DNA of 64,000 nucleotides from NCBI RefSeq assembly GCF_014200455.1, contig NZ_JACHBW010000004.1, positions 62,001 to 126,000 on the forward strand, written 5' to 3'. The position numbers were made by a program, and so were the translations under genes. Under the pieces are notes generated by a model. The model ran no database searches and was not told where the DNA came from. It worked only from the letters and a program-made list of their open reading frames with translations. How positions within the stretch are numbered: the stretch's first letter is position 1; every line of letters starts with the position of its first letter. The DNA is from Paraburkholderia bannensis (GTDB lineage: Bacteria; Pseudomonadota; Gammaproteobacteria; Burkholderiales; Burkholderiaceae). Positions 32,118-41,244 of this stretch are shown piece after piece.

Positions 32118-32534
32118 ATGGACACAACTCAAAGCGATAGCCGCCACGCGGCTCCCACCGTCACCGCTGCAATCGCGATGGAGCGCCTGCAGCAAGCCGG
32201 CCTTCAGACCGACGCTCTCGCGGGCTCGCCGCCAGCCGCGTCGGTCCCCAGACTCAACGACGCATTCGAACTGCTGCATGAGCAGGTGCGCCTTGCGAAC
32301 GACGAATTCGCCACGTTATTCAAGATGCTGGAGCCGCATCTGCCGCGCCACCTATTCAACAGCGGCGCGCATATCGCGCCCGCGCTGGACAGTGACGCAA
32401 CCAGGAACTTCGAAGCCCATCCGTCGCGCGGTCCGGAGTTTAGCCCTACCTATAGCAAGGTGGTGAATGCAGCTGAAGCGGTGAACCGCATGCGCCGCGG
32501 CATCGAAGCGATCATGAAGCATCTGGTGGTCTGA
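32118..32534 (+). CDS. Hypothetical helical protein, 138 aa
   Basis: Starts MDTTQSDSRH with an AGGA site ten bases upstream. A disordered N-terminal ~45 residues precede a helical region (RLNDAFELLHEQVRLANDEFATLFKMLEPHLP) and a short helix at the C-terminus (AVNRMRRGIEAIMKHL). No signal peptide or known domain. It is monocistronic, 147 bases after the winged-helix-like gene. Function unknown. Confidence 0.55.
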   Translation: MDTTQSDSRHAAPTVTAAIAMERLQQAGLQTDALAGSPPAASVPRLNDAFELLHEQVRLANDEFATLFKMLEPHLPRHLFNSGAHIAPALDSDATRNFEAHPSRGPEFSPTYSKVVNAAEAVNRMRRGIEAIMKHLVV

Positions 32535-32596
32535 AGATTGCCGCTGCGCAGGCCCGGCCGCTGAAGCGGCTGGACGCCTGCGAAATCCGGCACGCC

Positions 32597-32980
32597 TTAT
32601 TTACAGGGGAACGCGGCAAGCAGCGCCTTGTAGATGATCGCGCCGGTGGGTTCGAGCATCAGATCGAGATGCCCCTTCATATAAACGAGCACCACGCGTA
32701 ACTGGTCCTTGCGCGTGAGATTGGGCGGCAAACAGTAGCGGGGCCGCTGCTTGTCGATCAGTGCCTGCACGAGCGTGCCGTTCGAATACCCGGCCAGATA
32801 CATCGAACACGCGTCGATGTTCTCCTCTCGCTGACACGCGCCGAAGAATCCGTCGCCTTGATCGATGGAAGCCGACGTTGGAGACGTCGCCGACGGTGCG
32901 TAAGCGGTCTGCGCGGCGGCAATGCCGACACCCGATACGAAGTTAAGCGCAAAGAGAAGCGCGAGGATGGTTTTTTTCAT
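32597..32980 (-). CDS. Rap1a/Tai-like secreted protein
   Basis: About 127 residues from MKKTILALLF; the signal peptide ends near AAAQ. The mature part matches the Rap1a/Tai pattern: DGFFGACQ.., C.MYLAGYSNG, YCLPPNLTRKDQLRVVLVYMKGHLDLM, and a final ALLAAFPCK, with four Cys for two disulfides. Family members include periplasmic immunity proteins against type VI amidase effectors. No effector gene adjoins it here, so it may be an orphan immunity protein or have another periplasmic role. Confidence 0.75.
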   Translation of the reverse strand: MKKTILALLFALNFVSGVGIAAAQTAYAPSATSPTSASIDQGDGFFGACQREENIDACSMYLAGYSNGTLVQALIDKQRPRYCLPPNLTRKDQLRVVLVYMKGHLDLMLEPTGAIIYKALLAAFPCK

Positions 32981-33302
32981 GTTGGCGACGCTCCGGAAAT
33001 GGGTCGGCGCAAGCATAGCTTCGGCGCCGCCAGGCGGGTTTGCCTGCCGTCAAGTCCGGGGTATCGCATCGCAAACAATGCACAGATCGCCGCGTTCGCG
33101 CCTTGGCATCCAGTTCGGGCTGCGAGAACATCGTCGAAACCGGCCAGCCGCTCGGGCCATTCCCGCCCCAGTTGAAATCCATCAGCAGATCGTGACTCAC
33201 GTTGCGCCACTGATAGCGGTCCGTGATCCCGGCGACGCTCGACGCTCGTGCGTTGCCGGACGGGTTGAAATCGCTGGCAGCGGCGTCGGTGAAGGCGCGG
33301 GC

Positions 33303-33866
33303 TTAATTCGGCGCTTCCATGCCAACGAGAGGATTGCGACCGGCGCAACCCGTGCACAGGTAATAGATCGTGAGCGGCTGCGGCCGGCTGCCCAGCGCCG
33401 CTTCTTCCCGCAAGGCCTGCCGAATACGTTCGAGCACGCCGTCATCCGCAAGCGCATGACGCCGCTCGCAGTCGCGGCACACGATCTGATGGAACGTCTC
33501 GCCGCGCGGCTTCTGCAGCGACACATAAGCGGCCCGTGCGCCGGTCAACCCTGCTACCCACTGACGGCTCACCACACCTGCCTTCTCGAACTCCACGAGC
33601 GTGCGATAAATCGTTGCCTTGCTCATGCTCTCTCGCTTTTTGATGATGTGCCGAAAGAGCGTTTCGCCGCTCACGGGGCGGTCGAATTCGCTGAGCAGCG
33701 CGAGCACGTGCAGCCGCGTCTTCGTGACGTTGAGCCCTTTCGAGCGCAGGAATGCGCACACGGCCGCCGCAGTCAGGTCGGCGTTGTCCGGGTTGTCGAG
33801 ATCGTCGTCAGGGTCCTTCAATTCGGCTGTCTCCATGGCGCGCTTATGCATCGGTCGCTGGCTCAA
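33303..33866 (-). CDS. Fur-family regulator with degenerate metal-sensing motif
   Basis: A 187-residue protein (alternative starts at Met6, 33851, and Met11, 33836). The winged helix (NVTKTRLHVLALLSEFDRPVSGETLFRHI.. SKATIYRTLVEFEKAGVV) is typical of Fur. Two CxxC pairs (VCRDC, CTGC) supply the structural zinc site. The hallmark HHHDH before the first CxxC is replaced by ETFHQ, so the regulatory metal site is largely missing. A Fur-like box (14/19) lies ~20 bases upstream of the start. Zur is possible, but the lost His residues leave the signal open. Confidence 0.82.
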   Translation of the reverse strand: MSQRPMHKRAMETAELKDPDDDLDNPDNADLTAAAVCAFLRSKGLNVTKTRLHVLALLSEFDRPVSGETLFRHIIKKRESMSKATIYRTLVEFEKAGVVSRQWVAGLTGARAAYVSLQKPRGETFHQIVCRDCERRHALADDGVLERIRQALREEAALGSRPQPLTIYYLCTGCAGRNPLVGMEAPN

Positions 33867-33885
33867 TAGCGTCTAAATTGTAAAT

Positions 33886-33904
33886 GCAAATCACTATCAT
33901 TAGC
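33886..33904. promoter_or_regulatory. Fur-box-like operator ahead of the Fur-family gene
   Basis: The complement of 33886-33904 agrees with the 19-base Fur consensus at 14 positions (core AATGATA and GATT). It lies 20 bases upstream of the Fur-family start and in the same intergenic stretch as the divergent glutathione transferase gene. Auto- or Fur control of the regulator is the likely meaning. Confidence 0.55.
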
Positions 33905-34053
33905 AATGCACATGCCTTTTGCATCGCCCATCGTTCGCGTTAGCGCAATAGTGAAATCGCGCGGCGGCCGATTCTGTTCCCGCGCCCAGTTGCCTAGACT
34001 GGCCTTCATCGCGGCCGTTGCCGTGTTCTCAATCCAGCCCAGGAAGCCGTCAC

Positions 34054-34665
34054 ATGAAACTGCACTACACCCCGCTGTCCGGTCATGCGCATCGCGCGCA
34101 ACTGTTTCTCTCGCTGCTCGGCGTCGAGCACGAACTCGTGCCGGTCGATCTCGCTGCGGGCGAGCACAAGTCGCCCGCGTTTCAGGCGTTGAACCGCTTT
34201 GGCCAGGTGCCGGTGCTCGAAGACGGCGAGATCGTCATCGCCGATTCGAATGCGATCCTCGTCTATCTGGCGAAGAAGTACCAGCGCAGCGACTGGCTGC
34301 CGGAAACGCCCCTGGGCGCGGCGCAGGTGCAGCGGTGGCTCTCGGTCGCGGCGGGCCAGATCGCTTATGGCGTTTGCGCCGCGCGGCTCAATACCGTCTT
34401 CAACGCAAGCTTCAACGCCGATGAAGTGATCGCCCGCGCCCACGCGAGTCTCGCCGTCATCGACGCCGAACTGGCGCAGCGCGAATGGATCGCGGCCGCG
34501 CATCCGACCATCGCCGACGTCGCGCTGTACAGCTATATCGCCAACGCGCCCGAGGGCAACGTCGATACGAGCGCGTACCGTCATATCGCAGCGTGGCTCA
34601 AGCGCGTCGAAGCCTTGCCGCGTTTCGTGCCGTTCCCGCAAAGCCGCGCAGGTTTGCGCGCCTGA
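34054..34665 (+). CDS. Glutathione S-transferase family protein
   Basis: A 203-residue protein with the two-domain GST form: an N-terminal thioredoxin fold ([48 protein letters not shown] with the cis-Pro and the glutathione-binding DSNAI) and a helical C-terminal domain with [13 protein letters not shown]. It conjugates or reduces electrophiles with glutathione. It lies 42 bases ahead of the fusion reductase gene, and the two probably form an operon with a linked oxidoreductase role. Confidence 0.9.
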   Translation: MKLHYTPLSGHAHRAQLFLSLLGVEHELVPVDLAAGEHKSPAFQALNRFGQVPVLEDGEIVIADSNAILVYLAKKYQRSDWLPETPLGAAQVQRWLSVAAGQIAYGVCAARLNTVFNASFNADEVIARAHASLAVIDAELAQREWIAAAHPTIADVALYSYIANAPEGNVDTSAYRHIAAWLKRVEALPRFVPFPQSRAGLRA

Positions 34666-34707
34666 CAACGACGCGCCCGAGCACCGCCCGCTGGAGGACT
34701 TCCGATC

Positions 34708-36822
34708 ATGAACACCGCCAACACTTCGCCTGCAACTTCCCCTGTCTCCGCGCCGTCGCCATGGCATGCGGGAGAACTGGCCATGCAACGCGCCGCCGGT
34801 GTCGAGCAGCGTATGGACGCGGTCGGGCGGCGCAATCTGCGCGATCATCTGATCGAGCAACATCGGCAGTTCTATCCGCAACTGCCGTTCGTGGTGCTGG
34901 GCGCGGTCGATCCTGCGGGTGATGTATGGGCCACGATCCGCGCGCATAAGCCCGGTTTCCTCCATGCGCCCGACGCGAAACATCTGCATGTCGCGCTCGG
35001 TCACGACCCCGACGATCCCGCCGATGCCGGCATGCACGACGGCGCAGCCCTCGCGCTGCTCGGCATCGAATTGCCCACCCGGCGACGCAACCGCCTGAAC
35101 GGCACCGTACAGCGCAACGCGCAAGACGGCGGCGTGGGCTTCGATCTGCGTGTCGAGCACAGCTACGGCAACTGCCCGCAGTACATCTTTCAGCGCGACG
35201 CGAAGTTCGTACGCGATCCCGATCAGCGCAGCGATATCGCGCCAGTGGTGAGCGATCGACTCGATGCGCGTGCGCGCGCCATCGTCGAACTCGCCGATTC
35301 ATTCTTCGTTGCCACCTATGTGGATCGCGAGGACGGTCATCGTCAGGTGGATGTTTCGCATCGCGGCGGCAAGGCCGGTTTCGTGCGCGTGGACTCCCAT
35401 GGCGTCTTCACCGTGCCCGATTTCGCGGGCAACCTGTTCTTCAATACGCTGGGCAATATGCACGTCAATCCGCGCGCGGGGCTGGTGTTTGTCGATTACG
35501 CCACGGGCGATCTGCTGCAATTGACGGGCGCGGCCGAGGTGTTGCTCGACTCGCCGGAAATCGCGGCGTTTCAGGGCGCGGAACGTCTGTGGCGCTTCAC
35601 GCCGCAACGCGTGATCTATCGCGCCGGTGCGCTGCCGCTGCGCTGGACTTCGCGCGCCAACGGCGCGTCGCCCAATTCCGCCTTGACGGGCGACTGGAGC
35701 GAAACCGCCGAACGCATGACGGCTCAGGCGCTTGCCAACGCATGGCGGCCATTCAAGGTGGCGCGCATTGCCGACGAAAGCCGCACGATCCGCTCGTTCT
35801 ATCTGCAGCCCGCCGACGACGCGGGCCTCGTTCGCCATGCAGCCGGACAGCATCTGCCGATCCGGGTGACGCTGCCCGGCGACGCGAAGCCCACGATCCG
35901 CACGTACACGCTTTCGGTTGCGCCTTCGGACGGTCAATACCGCATCAGCGTAAAGCGCGAAGGCCGCGTCTCGGGCTATCTGCACGATACGCTCAAGGTG
36001 GGCGACCGGATCGAAGCACGTGCGCCAGCAGGCGAATTCACGATCGATGCGCGCGCAACCAGACCGGCTGTGCTGCTTGCGGCTGGCGTCGGCATCACGC
36101 CGCTGCTCGCGATGCTGCGCCATCTCGTCTACGAAGGATTACGCACGCGCCGCATTCGCCCGACGTGGTTACTCTACGCGGCCCGCCACAAAGCCGACCG
36201 CGCCTTCGACGAAGAACTCCAGGCGCTCGTGCGCGCAGCGGGCGGCGCGCTCACGCTCGTCAAGGTGCTGAGCGATTCGGCCGATGCGGTGTCGGGCGTC
36301 GATTATCAGGCGCTGGGCCATATCGACATGGCGATGCTCGGCGAAGTCTTGCCGTTCAACGATTACGACTTCTATCTGTGCGGTCCCGGCGGTTTCATGC
36401 AGTCGATCTACGATGGCCTGCGCGGCCTGAATATCGCCGATGCACGCATTCATGCGGAAGCGTTCGGTCCCGCCGCGCTCAGGCGTCAAGCCGATCCCGG
36501 CGTGCAGCCGGCAACACCGCCGCGCGCAGCTGCAAGCGTCGAGGTGCCGGTACGTTTCGCGCGCGCCGCGCAAGAGGTGCGATGGACGCCGCAAGCAAGC
36601 GGCACGCTGCTGGACCTTGCAGAAGCAAGCGGCCTCGCACCTGAATTCAGCTGCCGCGGCGGCAGTTGCGGGACCTGCCGCACGCGCATTCTGGAAGGCG
36701 CGGTCGCCTATCCGGATCAGCCGCCCGCCGCCGCCGTCGGCGAACACGAGGCGCTGATCTGCTGCGCCGTGCCCGCCGCAAGCGACGACGGCTCAACGCC
36801 TGCGCTGGTGCTCGATCTGTAA
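34708..36822 (+). CDS. Three-domain fusion: PNPOx-like flavin domain, ferredoxin reductase, 2Fe-2S ferredoxin
   Basis: A 704-residue protein. Residues ~45-345 form a pyridoxamine-phosphate-oxidase-like split barrel (FVVLGAVDPAGDVWATI, GNLFFNTLGNMHVNPRAGLVFVD). Residues ~345-590 form a ferredoxin-NADP reductase module with FAD-binding RTYTLS and the NAD(P) site LLAAGVGITPLLAMLRHL and YLCGPGGFM. The C-terminal ~85 residues form a plant-type 2Fe-2S domain with Cys649, Cys654, Cys657 and Cys685/686. Electrons would pass from NAD(P)H via FAD to the cluster. The substrate of the N-terminal flavin domain is unknown. A GGAGG site precedes ATG 34708. Confidence 0.9.
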   Translation: MNTANTSPATSPVSAPSPWHAGELAMQRAAGVEQRMDAVGRRNLRDHLIEQHRQFYPQLPFVVLGAVDPAGDVWATIRAHKPGFLHAPDAKHLHVALGHDPDDPADAGMHDGAALALLGIELPTRRRNRLNGTVQRNAQDGGVGFDLRVEHSYGNCPQYIFQRDAKFVRDPDQRSDIAPVVSDRLDARARAIVELADSFFVATYVDREDGHRQVDVSHRGGKAGFVRVDSHGVFTVPDFAGNLFFNTLGNMHVNPRAGLVFVDYATGDLLQLTGAAEVLLDSPEIAAFQGAERLWRFTPQRVIYRAGALPLRWTSRANGASPNSALTGDWSETAERMTAQALANAWRPFKVARIADESRTIRSFYLQPADDAGLVRHAAGQHLPIRVTLPGDAKPTIRTYTLSVAPSDGQYRISVKREGRVSGYLHDTLKVGDRIEARAPAGEFTIDARATRPAVLLAAGVGITPLLAMLRHLVYEGLRTRRIRPTWLLYAARHKADRAFDEELQALVRAAGGALTLVKVLSDSADAVSGVDYQALGHIDMAMLGEVLPFNDYDFYLCGPGGFMQSIYDGLRGLNIADARIHAEAFGPAALRRQADPGVQPATPPRAAASVEVPVRFARAAQEVRWTPQASGTLLDLAEASGLAPEFSCRGGSCGTCRTRILEGAVAYPDQPPAAAVGEHEALICCAVPAASDDGSTPALVLDL

Positions 36823-36907
36823 GCGCATGGACCACGCGACGATGCCACCCCACTGTATACTGCGAGCACCTGTCACCTTTATTCCGCGCTTGCGCGGACC
36901 CCGCGCC

Positions 36908-37810
36908 ATGGACCGTCTGCAGGCGATGACCGCTTTCCTCTCGGTAGTGGACAACGGCGGTTTCGCCGCCGCTGCGCGCAAGCTCAAAGTCTCGCCTTCC
37001 GTCATCACGCGCATCGTCAGCGAACTTGAAGACACGCTAGGCGTGCGACTGCTGACCCGCACCACGCGCATCGTGCGCGTGACCGAAGCGGGCGCGGGCT
37101 ACGCCGATAGCTGCCGGCGCATTCTCAGCGATATCGAACAAGCCGATCACGCCGTGGCTGGCAGCCTGGAAGTACCACGAGGACTCCTGAGCATTACCGC
37201 GTCCGTTTTGTTCGGACGCATTTTCGTCACGCCCATCGTGCTCGAATATCTGCGCAGCTATGACGATGCCGATGTGCGCTGCTGGTTTCTCGACCGTCTG
37301 GTGAATCTGATCGATGAAGGTATCGACGTGGGCGTGCGGATCGGCGAACTGGCCGATTCGTCGATGCAGGCCGTGCGCGTGGGCAGCGTGCGGCGCGTGG
37401 TGGTCGCCTCGCCGGACTACCTCGCAACGCATGGGGTGCCGTCGCGCCCCGACCAGCTCGACGGCCATGTGCTGATCACCGTGAGCGGCGCGTCGTCGCT
37501 GCCCGAATGGCGTTTTGGCGCGGGTGCGCCGCGCATGACGGCACAGAGGCGAGCGCGGCTCTCCACCACCACCAACGATTCCGCCATCAGCGCCGCTGCC
37601 GACGGCTTCGGGCTGACCCAGGCGCTCTCCTATCAGGTCGCGCAGCAGCTCGAAGCCGGACGCCTGCAGATCGTGATGGCCGATTACGAGCCGCAGCCGT
37701 TGCCGATTCACGTTCTGCACCGCGAAGGCCGACACGCCACGCGCAAGGTGCGGGCGTTTCTGGATCTGGCGATCGAGCGTCTGCGCGCACATGCGTCGTT
37801 GAATCCCTGA
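36908..37810 (+). CDS. LysR-family transcriptional regulator
   Basis: A 300-residue protein starting MDRLQAMTAFLSVVDNGGF. The N-terminal winged helix (FAAAARKLKVSPSVITRIVSELEDTLGVRLLTRTTR) is typical, followed by the two-lobed effector domain. Longer in-frame starts upstream to 36827 are less likely. It has the same orientation as the reductase and MDR genes that flank it and probably controls one of them. The effector is unknown. Confidence 0.9.
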   Translation: MDRLQAMTAFLSVVDNGGFAAAARKLKVSPSVITRIVSELEDTLGVRLLTRTTRIVRVTEAGAGYADSCRRILSDIEQADHAVAGSLEVPRGLLSITASVLFGRIFVTPIVLEYLRSYDDADVRCWFLDRLVNLIDEGIDVGVRIGELADSSMQAVRVGSVRRVVVASPDYLATHGVPSRPDQLDGHVLITVSGASSLPEWRFGAGAPRMTAQRRARLSTTTNDSAISAAADGFGLTQALSYQVAQQLEAGRLQIVMADYEPQPLPIHVLHREGRHATRKVRAFLDLAIERLRAHASLNP

Positions 37811-37843
37811 TCGCCTTCAACACACTGCATCATCGGAGATGTC

Positions 37844-38842
37844 ATGTCGTCCAACACCATGAAAGCCGCGCTGCTGGCCGCGCCCAATGCACCCTTCGTG
37901 CTCACCGACGTACCGCGCCCACGCGCCGGTGCTGGCGAAGTGCTCGTGCGCATCCACGCTAGCGCGGTCAATCCGCTTGACACCAAGATCCGGCGCGGCG
38001 CCGCCGCGCACGCGCAACACCCGTTGCCGGCGATTACCGGCATCGATACTGCGGGCGAAGTCGCGGAGGTGGGCGAAGGCGTGACGGCGTTCAAACCGGG
38101 CGACAAGGTGTACGGCATGACCGGCGGGGTCGGCGGCGTGCAAGGTTCGCTCGCGGAGTTCGCGGCGGTTGACGCGCGCCTGCTCGCCCCCGCGCCTTCG
38201 ACGCTGAGCCTGCGGGAAGCCGCTACCTTGCCGCTGGCGTTCATCACCGCATGGGAAGGACTGGTCGACCGCGCGCGCGTGCAGTCTGGTCAGACGGTGC
38301 TGGTACTGGGCGGCACAGGCGCGGTGGGCCAGGCCGCGATTCAACTCGCGAAGGCGCTGGGCGCGCGGGTATTCGCCACGGCGGGCGCTGCGCGTCGAGC
38401 ACTGGTGGAACGCTTCGGCATCCCAGGCATTGACGGGCCAACCACCGACATGAAAGATATCGTCAGGCAATACACGGACGGACGCGGCTTCGACGTGGTC
38501 TACGACACCGCGGGCGGCGAAAGCCTCGACCGCGCGTTTCATGCGGTCGCGCGCTTCGGTCACGTCGTCAGCGCGCTCGGTTGGGGCGCGCATGCGCTCG
38601 CGCCGCTGTCGTTCCGCGCGGCCAGTTATTCAGGCGTGTTCACGCTGCTGCCGTTGCTCACCCGCGAAGGCCGCGCCGCGCACGGCGAGATCCTGCGCGA
38701 GATCGGCAAGCTCGCCGAACAGGGCAGGATCGACGTGACGCTCGACCCTCGCCGCTTCACGCTGGCGAATGTCGACGAGGCGCATGCACTCGTGGAAAGC
38801 CGTCAAGCCGAAGGCAAGGTCGTGGTCGATATCGCCGTCTAG
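37844..38842 (+). CDS. MDR-family NADPH:quinone oxidoreductase-like protein
   Basis: A 332-residue medium-chain dehydrogenase/reductase of the quinone oxidoreductase branch. The N-terminal GroES-like domain (VLVRIHASAVNPLDTKIRRG) lacks catalytic zinc ligands. The nucleotide fold is clear (TVLVLGGTGAVGQAAIQLAKALGARV), followed by GFDVVYDTAGG. It lies 34 bases after the LysR gene. Substrates are probably quinones or enones, by family resemblance only. Confidence 0.88.
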   Translation: MSSNTMKAALLAAPNAPFVLTDVPRPRAGAGEVLVRIHASAVNPLDTKIRRGAAAHAQHPLPAITGIDTAGEVAEVGEGVTAFKPGDKVYGMTGGVGGVQGSLAEFAAVDARLLAPAPSTLSLREAATLPLAFITAWEGLVDRARVQSGQTVLVLGGTGAVGQAAIQLAKALGARVFATAGAARRALVERFGIPGIDGPTTDMKDIVRQYTDGRGFDVVYDTAGGESLDRAFHAVARFGHVVSALGWGAHALAPLSFRAASYSGVFTLLPLLTREGRAAHGEILREIGKLAEQGRIDVTLDPRRFTLANVDEAHALVESRQAEGKVVVDIAV

Positions 38843-38882
38843 CGACTCGCGGCGCAACGTGCTATGCGTAATTCGCCATGCG

Positions 38883-39290
38883 CTAGGCCGCGAGATCGAA
38901 TTCGATACGGATGCCGCCCGGTTCGTACACCATCATGTGCCGTTTCGGGCCTTTGCCCAGCAGTTCCGGCCCGAACTCCACGCGCGCGCCAGGCCAGTTC
39001 GAGACACGCTCGAACAGCGTAGCGAACGCCGCTTCGCTGGCCGCGCGCAGCGCGAGGTGATGCAGCCCGATATTGGCCTTGCGATCGAAATCCACGCCCT
39101 TGTCAGCGTCGGTGCGCTGCCAGAGCGTCACAAGCACGTGCCCATCCGAGACGAAAATCGCCGGGTATTCGGGCCGCTCGCCCACCTTCTTCCAGCCCAG
39201 ACAATCGATAAAAAATGCGCTGGTGGCCGCCAGATCCTTCGCGGTCAAACCGATGTGATCGACACCTGCGGTCAGCGTTTGCGTGCTCAT
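38883..39290 (-). CDS. VOC/glyoxalase-fold protein
   Basis: A 135-residue single-domain protein from MSTQTLTAGVDHIGLTAKDLAATSAFFIDCLGWKKV, the common opening of the vicinal oxygen chelate fold. LHHLALRA and the C-terminal VYEPGGIRIEFDL give the second beta-alpha-beta module with likely metal ligands His and Glu. It could be a lyase, dioxygenase or resistance protein. It is divergent from nothing obvious and 57 bases downstream of the Lrp gene, with which it may be co-transcribed. Confidence 0.85.
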   Translation of the reverse strand: MSTQTLTAGVDHIGLTAKDLAATSAFFIDCLGWKKVGERPEYPAIFVSDGHVLVTLWQRTDADKGVDFDRKANIGLHHLALRAASEAAFATLFERVSNWPGARVEFGPELLGKGPKRHMMVYEPGGIRIEFDLAA

Positions 39291-39347
39291 GAACTGGCTC
39301 CTTTCGCCATGAAGTGTGCGGTAACGATGCAAATCAGGCGCGGCGAT

Positions 39348-39827
39348 TCATTCTGCCGAGGCAACGAGCGGCACTTCCAGCCCGACCTTCACCCGGCTCA
39401 TGCTCACCAGCGTCTTGAAGCGCTTCACATTGTTGTTCGAGAAGAATAGCTGGCGCGTGAGTTCGGTGTACTGGTCCATGTCGCGCACGGCCAGAATCAG
39501 CACGAAATCCCATTCGCCCGCCACGTAATAGCATTGCTGGACCTGCGGGCAACGCGCGAACGTGCGCTTCATCGCGTCGAGCAGATCGATCTGTTCGCTC
39601 TCCACTTCCACGTTAGCCACCACCGTGATCGGGTGACCGGTTTTCTCGGGCGAAACGATGGCCGCGTAGCGGTCGATCACGCCTTCGTCCGCCAGCCGGC
39701 GCAGCCTGCGGTTGACGGCTGCCGTCGAGAGATTCACGCGCGCGCCCAGTTCGCTCTGCGGAATCTGGGCATCGCGCTGCACCTCCATTAAAAGTTTGCA
39801 ATCGAAGGCGTCGAGTTCAATCGCCAT
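39348..39827 (-). CDS. Lrp/AsnC-family regulator
   Basis: A 159-residue protein with an N-terminal helix-turn-helix (IPQSELGARVNLSTAAVNRRLRRLADEGVIDRY) and a C-terminal RAM ligand-binding domain (VEVESEQIDLLDAMKRTFARCPQVQQCYYVAGEWDFVL). It is divergent from the diaminopropionate ammonia-lyase gene, with a 157-base AT-rich space between them. Such pairs usually mean that the regulator senses the amino acid degraded by the neighbour. Confidence 0.92.
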   Translation of the reverse strand: MAIELDAFDCKLLMEVQRDAQIPQSELGARVNLSTAAVNRRLRRLADEGVIDRYAAIVSPEKTGHPITVVANVEVESEQIDLLDAMKRTFARCPQVQQCYYVAGEWDFVLILAVRDMDQYTELTRQLFFSNNNVKRFKTLVSMSRVKVGLEVPLVASAE

Positions 39828-39984
39828 AAGCGGGCCTGTGAAGAAACGAGATTTTTTTTGCAGAAAACCCTGCGATTATGCGATTTTTTCACGGCGCCCG
39901 CGCAATATCATTTCAGCACTCAAGGCGCTTGCTGCGCCTGCCATCTTTATCGGGCCTTGCCGCCCAGCTCCGGAGTGCTGCTTC
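39828..39984. promoter_or_regulatory. AT-rich divergent control region between Lrp-type regulator and ammonia-lyase
   Basis: Positions 39851-39893 hold two T-runs and the imperfect inverted repeat TGCAGAAAACCCTGCGA in an otherwise GC-rich background. This is the kind of DNA that Lrp-type proteins bind and bend. No clear -35/-10 pair was assigned. Confidence 0.4.
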
Positions 39985-41214
39985 ATGTCCACTGCGATGT
40001 TCGTTGCCAATCCCCGCGCGCTACGCGCTCCTTATCCCGAGACGCTCGCGCGCATTCTCAACGTCGCTGCCGGCGATGAAAGCCGCGCGTGGCTTTCGCA
40101 TTGGGAAGCGATCAGCGCGCAGCCCACGCCGCTCGTGGAGTTGCCGGGCGCGGCGGCGCGATTCGGCGTCGCGAGTGTGAGCGTGAAGGACGAATCGTTG
40201 CGCTCGCCGCTGGGCAGTTTCAAGGCGCTGGGCGCGCCGATCGCGCTGATGCGCCTGATCCTGCGCCTGTGGCCCAACCACCCACTCGATCCGCGGGCGC
40301 TGATTCAGGGCCGCTATCGCGAGATGCTCACGCATCTCACCGTGATCAGCGCAACCGACGGCAACCACGGCAAGGCGCTCGCCGCCGCCGCGCAGTCGAT
40401 TGGCTGCGAGTGCGTGATCGTGCTCCACGCTAACGTGAGCGTCGAGCGCGAAGCGGCCATTGCCGCCTATGGCGCGCGCATCGTGCGCATCGCGGGCAAT
40501 TACGATGAATCGGTCGAGCACGCGGCGAAGCTTGCGCGCGACCATGGCTGGCATGTGGTCTCCGATACGTCATACGAAGGCTACGAAGCCATTCCGCGCG
40601 ACGTGATGCAGGGTTATGGCGCGATTGCGGCGGAACTCGTCGAGCAGAGCCGCGACGCGCGCTTCACCCATGTCTTTCTGCAAGGCGGCGTGGGCGGACT
40701 CGCGGCGGGCGTTTCCAGCTATCTGTGGGAAATTTACGGCGACGCGCGGCCGCGCTTGATCGTAGTCGAGCCGCGCCAGGCCGACTGTCTCTATCAAAGC
40801 GCGCTCGCGGGCCGTGCGCAAAAGGCGACCGGCTCGGTCGATTCGGTGATGGCGGGCCTCGCTTGCGGAGAAACATCGCCGCTCGCCTGGCAGATTCTCG
40901 AAGCGTGCGTGGACCATTTCATGCTGATCGAAGACGACGATGCCGTAGCGGCAATGCGCGCCCTCGCAGCAGGCGCAAACGGCGACGTGCCGCTCGTTTC
41001 CGGCGAATCGGGTGCGGCAGGTTTCGCCGCACTGGCGAAACTCATGAGCGATGCGGAACTCGCGCGCGCCGCCGGGCTGAACGCGCAATCGCGCGTGCTG
41101 GTCATCAGCACCGAAGGCGCCACCGCGCCCGGCGTCTACGCAACACTCGTGGGCGAAGCCGCCGCAGCAGTCGCCGCGCGCCGCGACGAACGCCTTGCCG
41201 CCGTCGCGCCGTAA
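39985..41214 (+). CDS. dpaL: Diaminopropionate ammonia-lyase
   Basis: A 409-residue fold-type II PLP enzyme that converts 2,3-diaminopropionate to pyruvate and two ammonia. SPLGSFKALGAP places the PLP lysine at residue 80, and SATDGNHGKALA and QGGVGGLAAGVSSYLWE are the phosphate and cofactor loops of the family. Length matches E. coli YgeX (398). The start at MSTAMF is preferred because the longer upstream frame crosses the promoter region. It is followed 30 bases later by an M20 amidohydrolase, suggesting that an acylated diamino acid is hydrolysed and then deaminated. Confidence 0.9.
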   Translation: MSTAMFVANPRALRAPYPETLARILNVAAGDESRAWLSHWEAISAQPTPLVELPGAAARFGVASVSVKDESLRSPLGSFKALGAPIALMRLILRLWPNHPLDPRALIQGRYREMLTHLTVISATDGNHGKALAAAAQSIGCECVIVLHANVSVEREAAIAAYGARIVRIAGNYDESVEHAAKLARDHGWHVVSDTSYEGYEAIPRDVMQGYGAIAAELVEQSRDARFTHVFLQGGVGGLAAGVSSYLWEIYGDARPRLIVVEPRQADCLYQSALAGRAQKATGSVDSVMAGLACGETSPLAWQILEACVDHFMLIEDDDAVAAMRALAAGANGDVPLVSGESGAAGFAALAKLMSDAELARAAGLNAQSRVLVISTEGATAPGVYATLVGEAAAAVAARRDERLAAVAP

Positions 41215-41244
41215 CGCCGTAACGCCCCACACAAGGACACGCTC

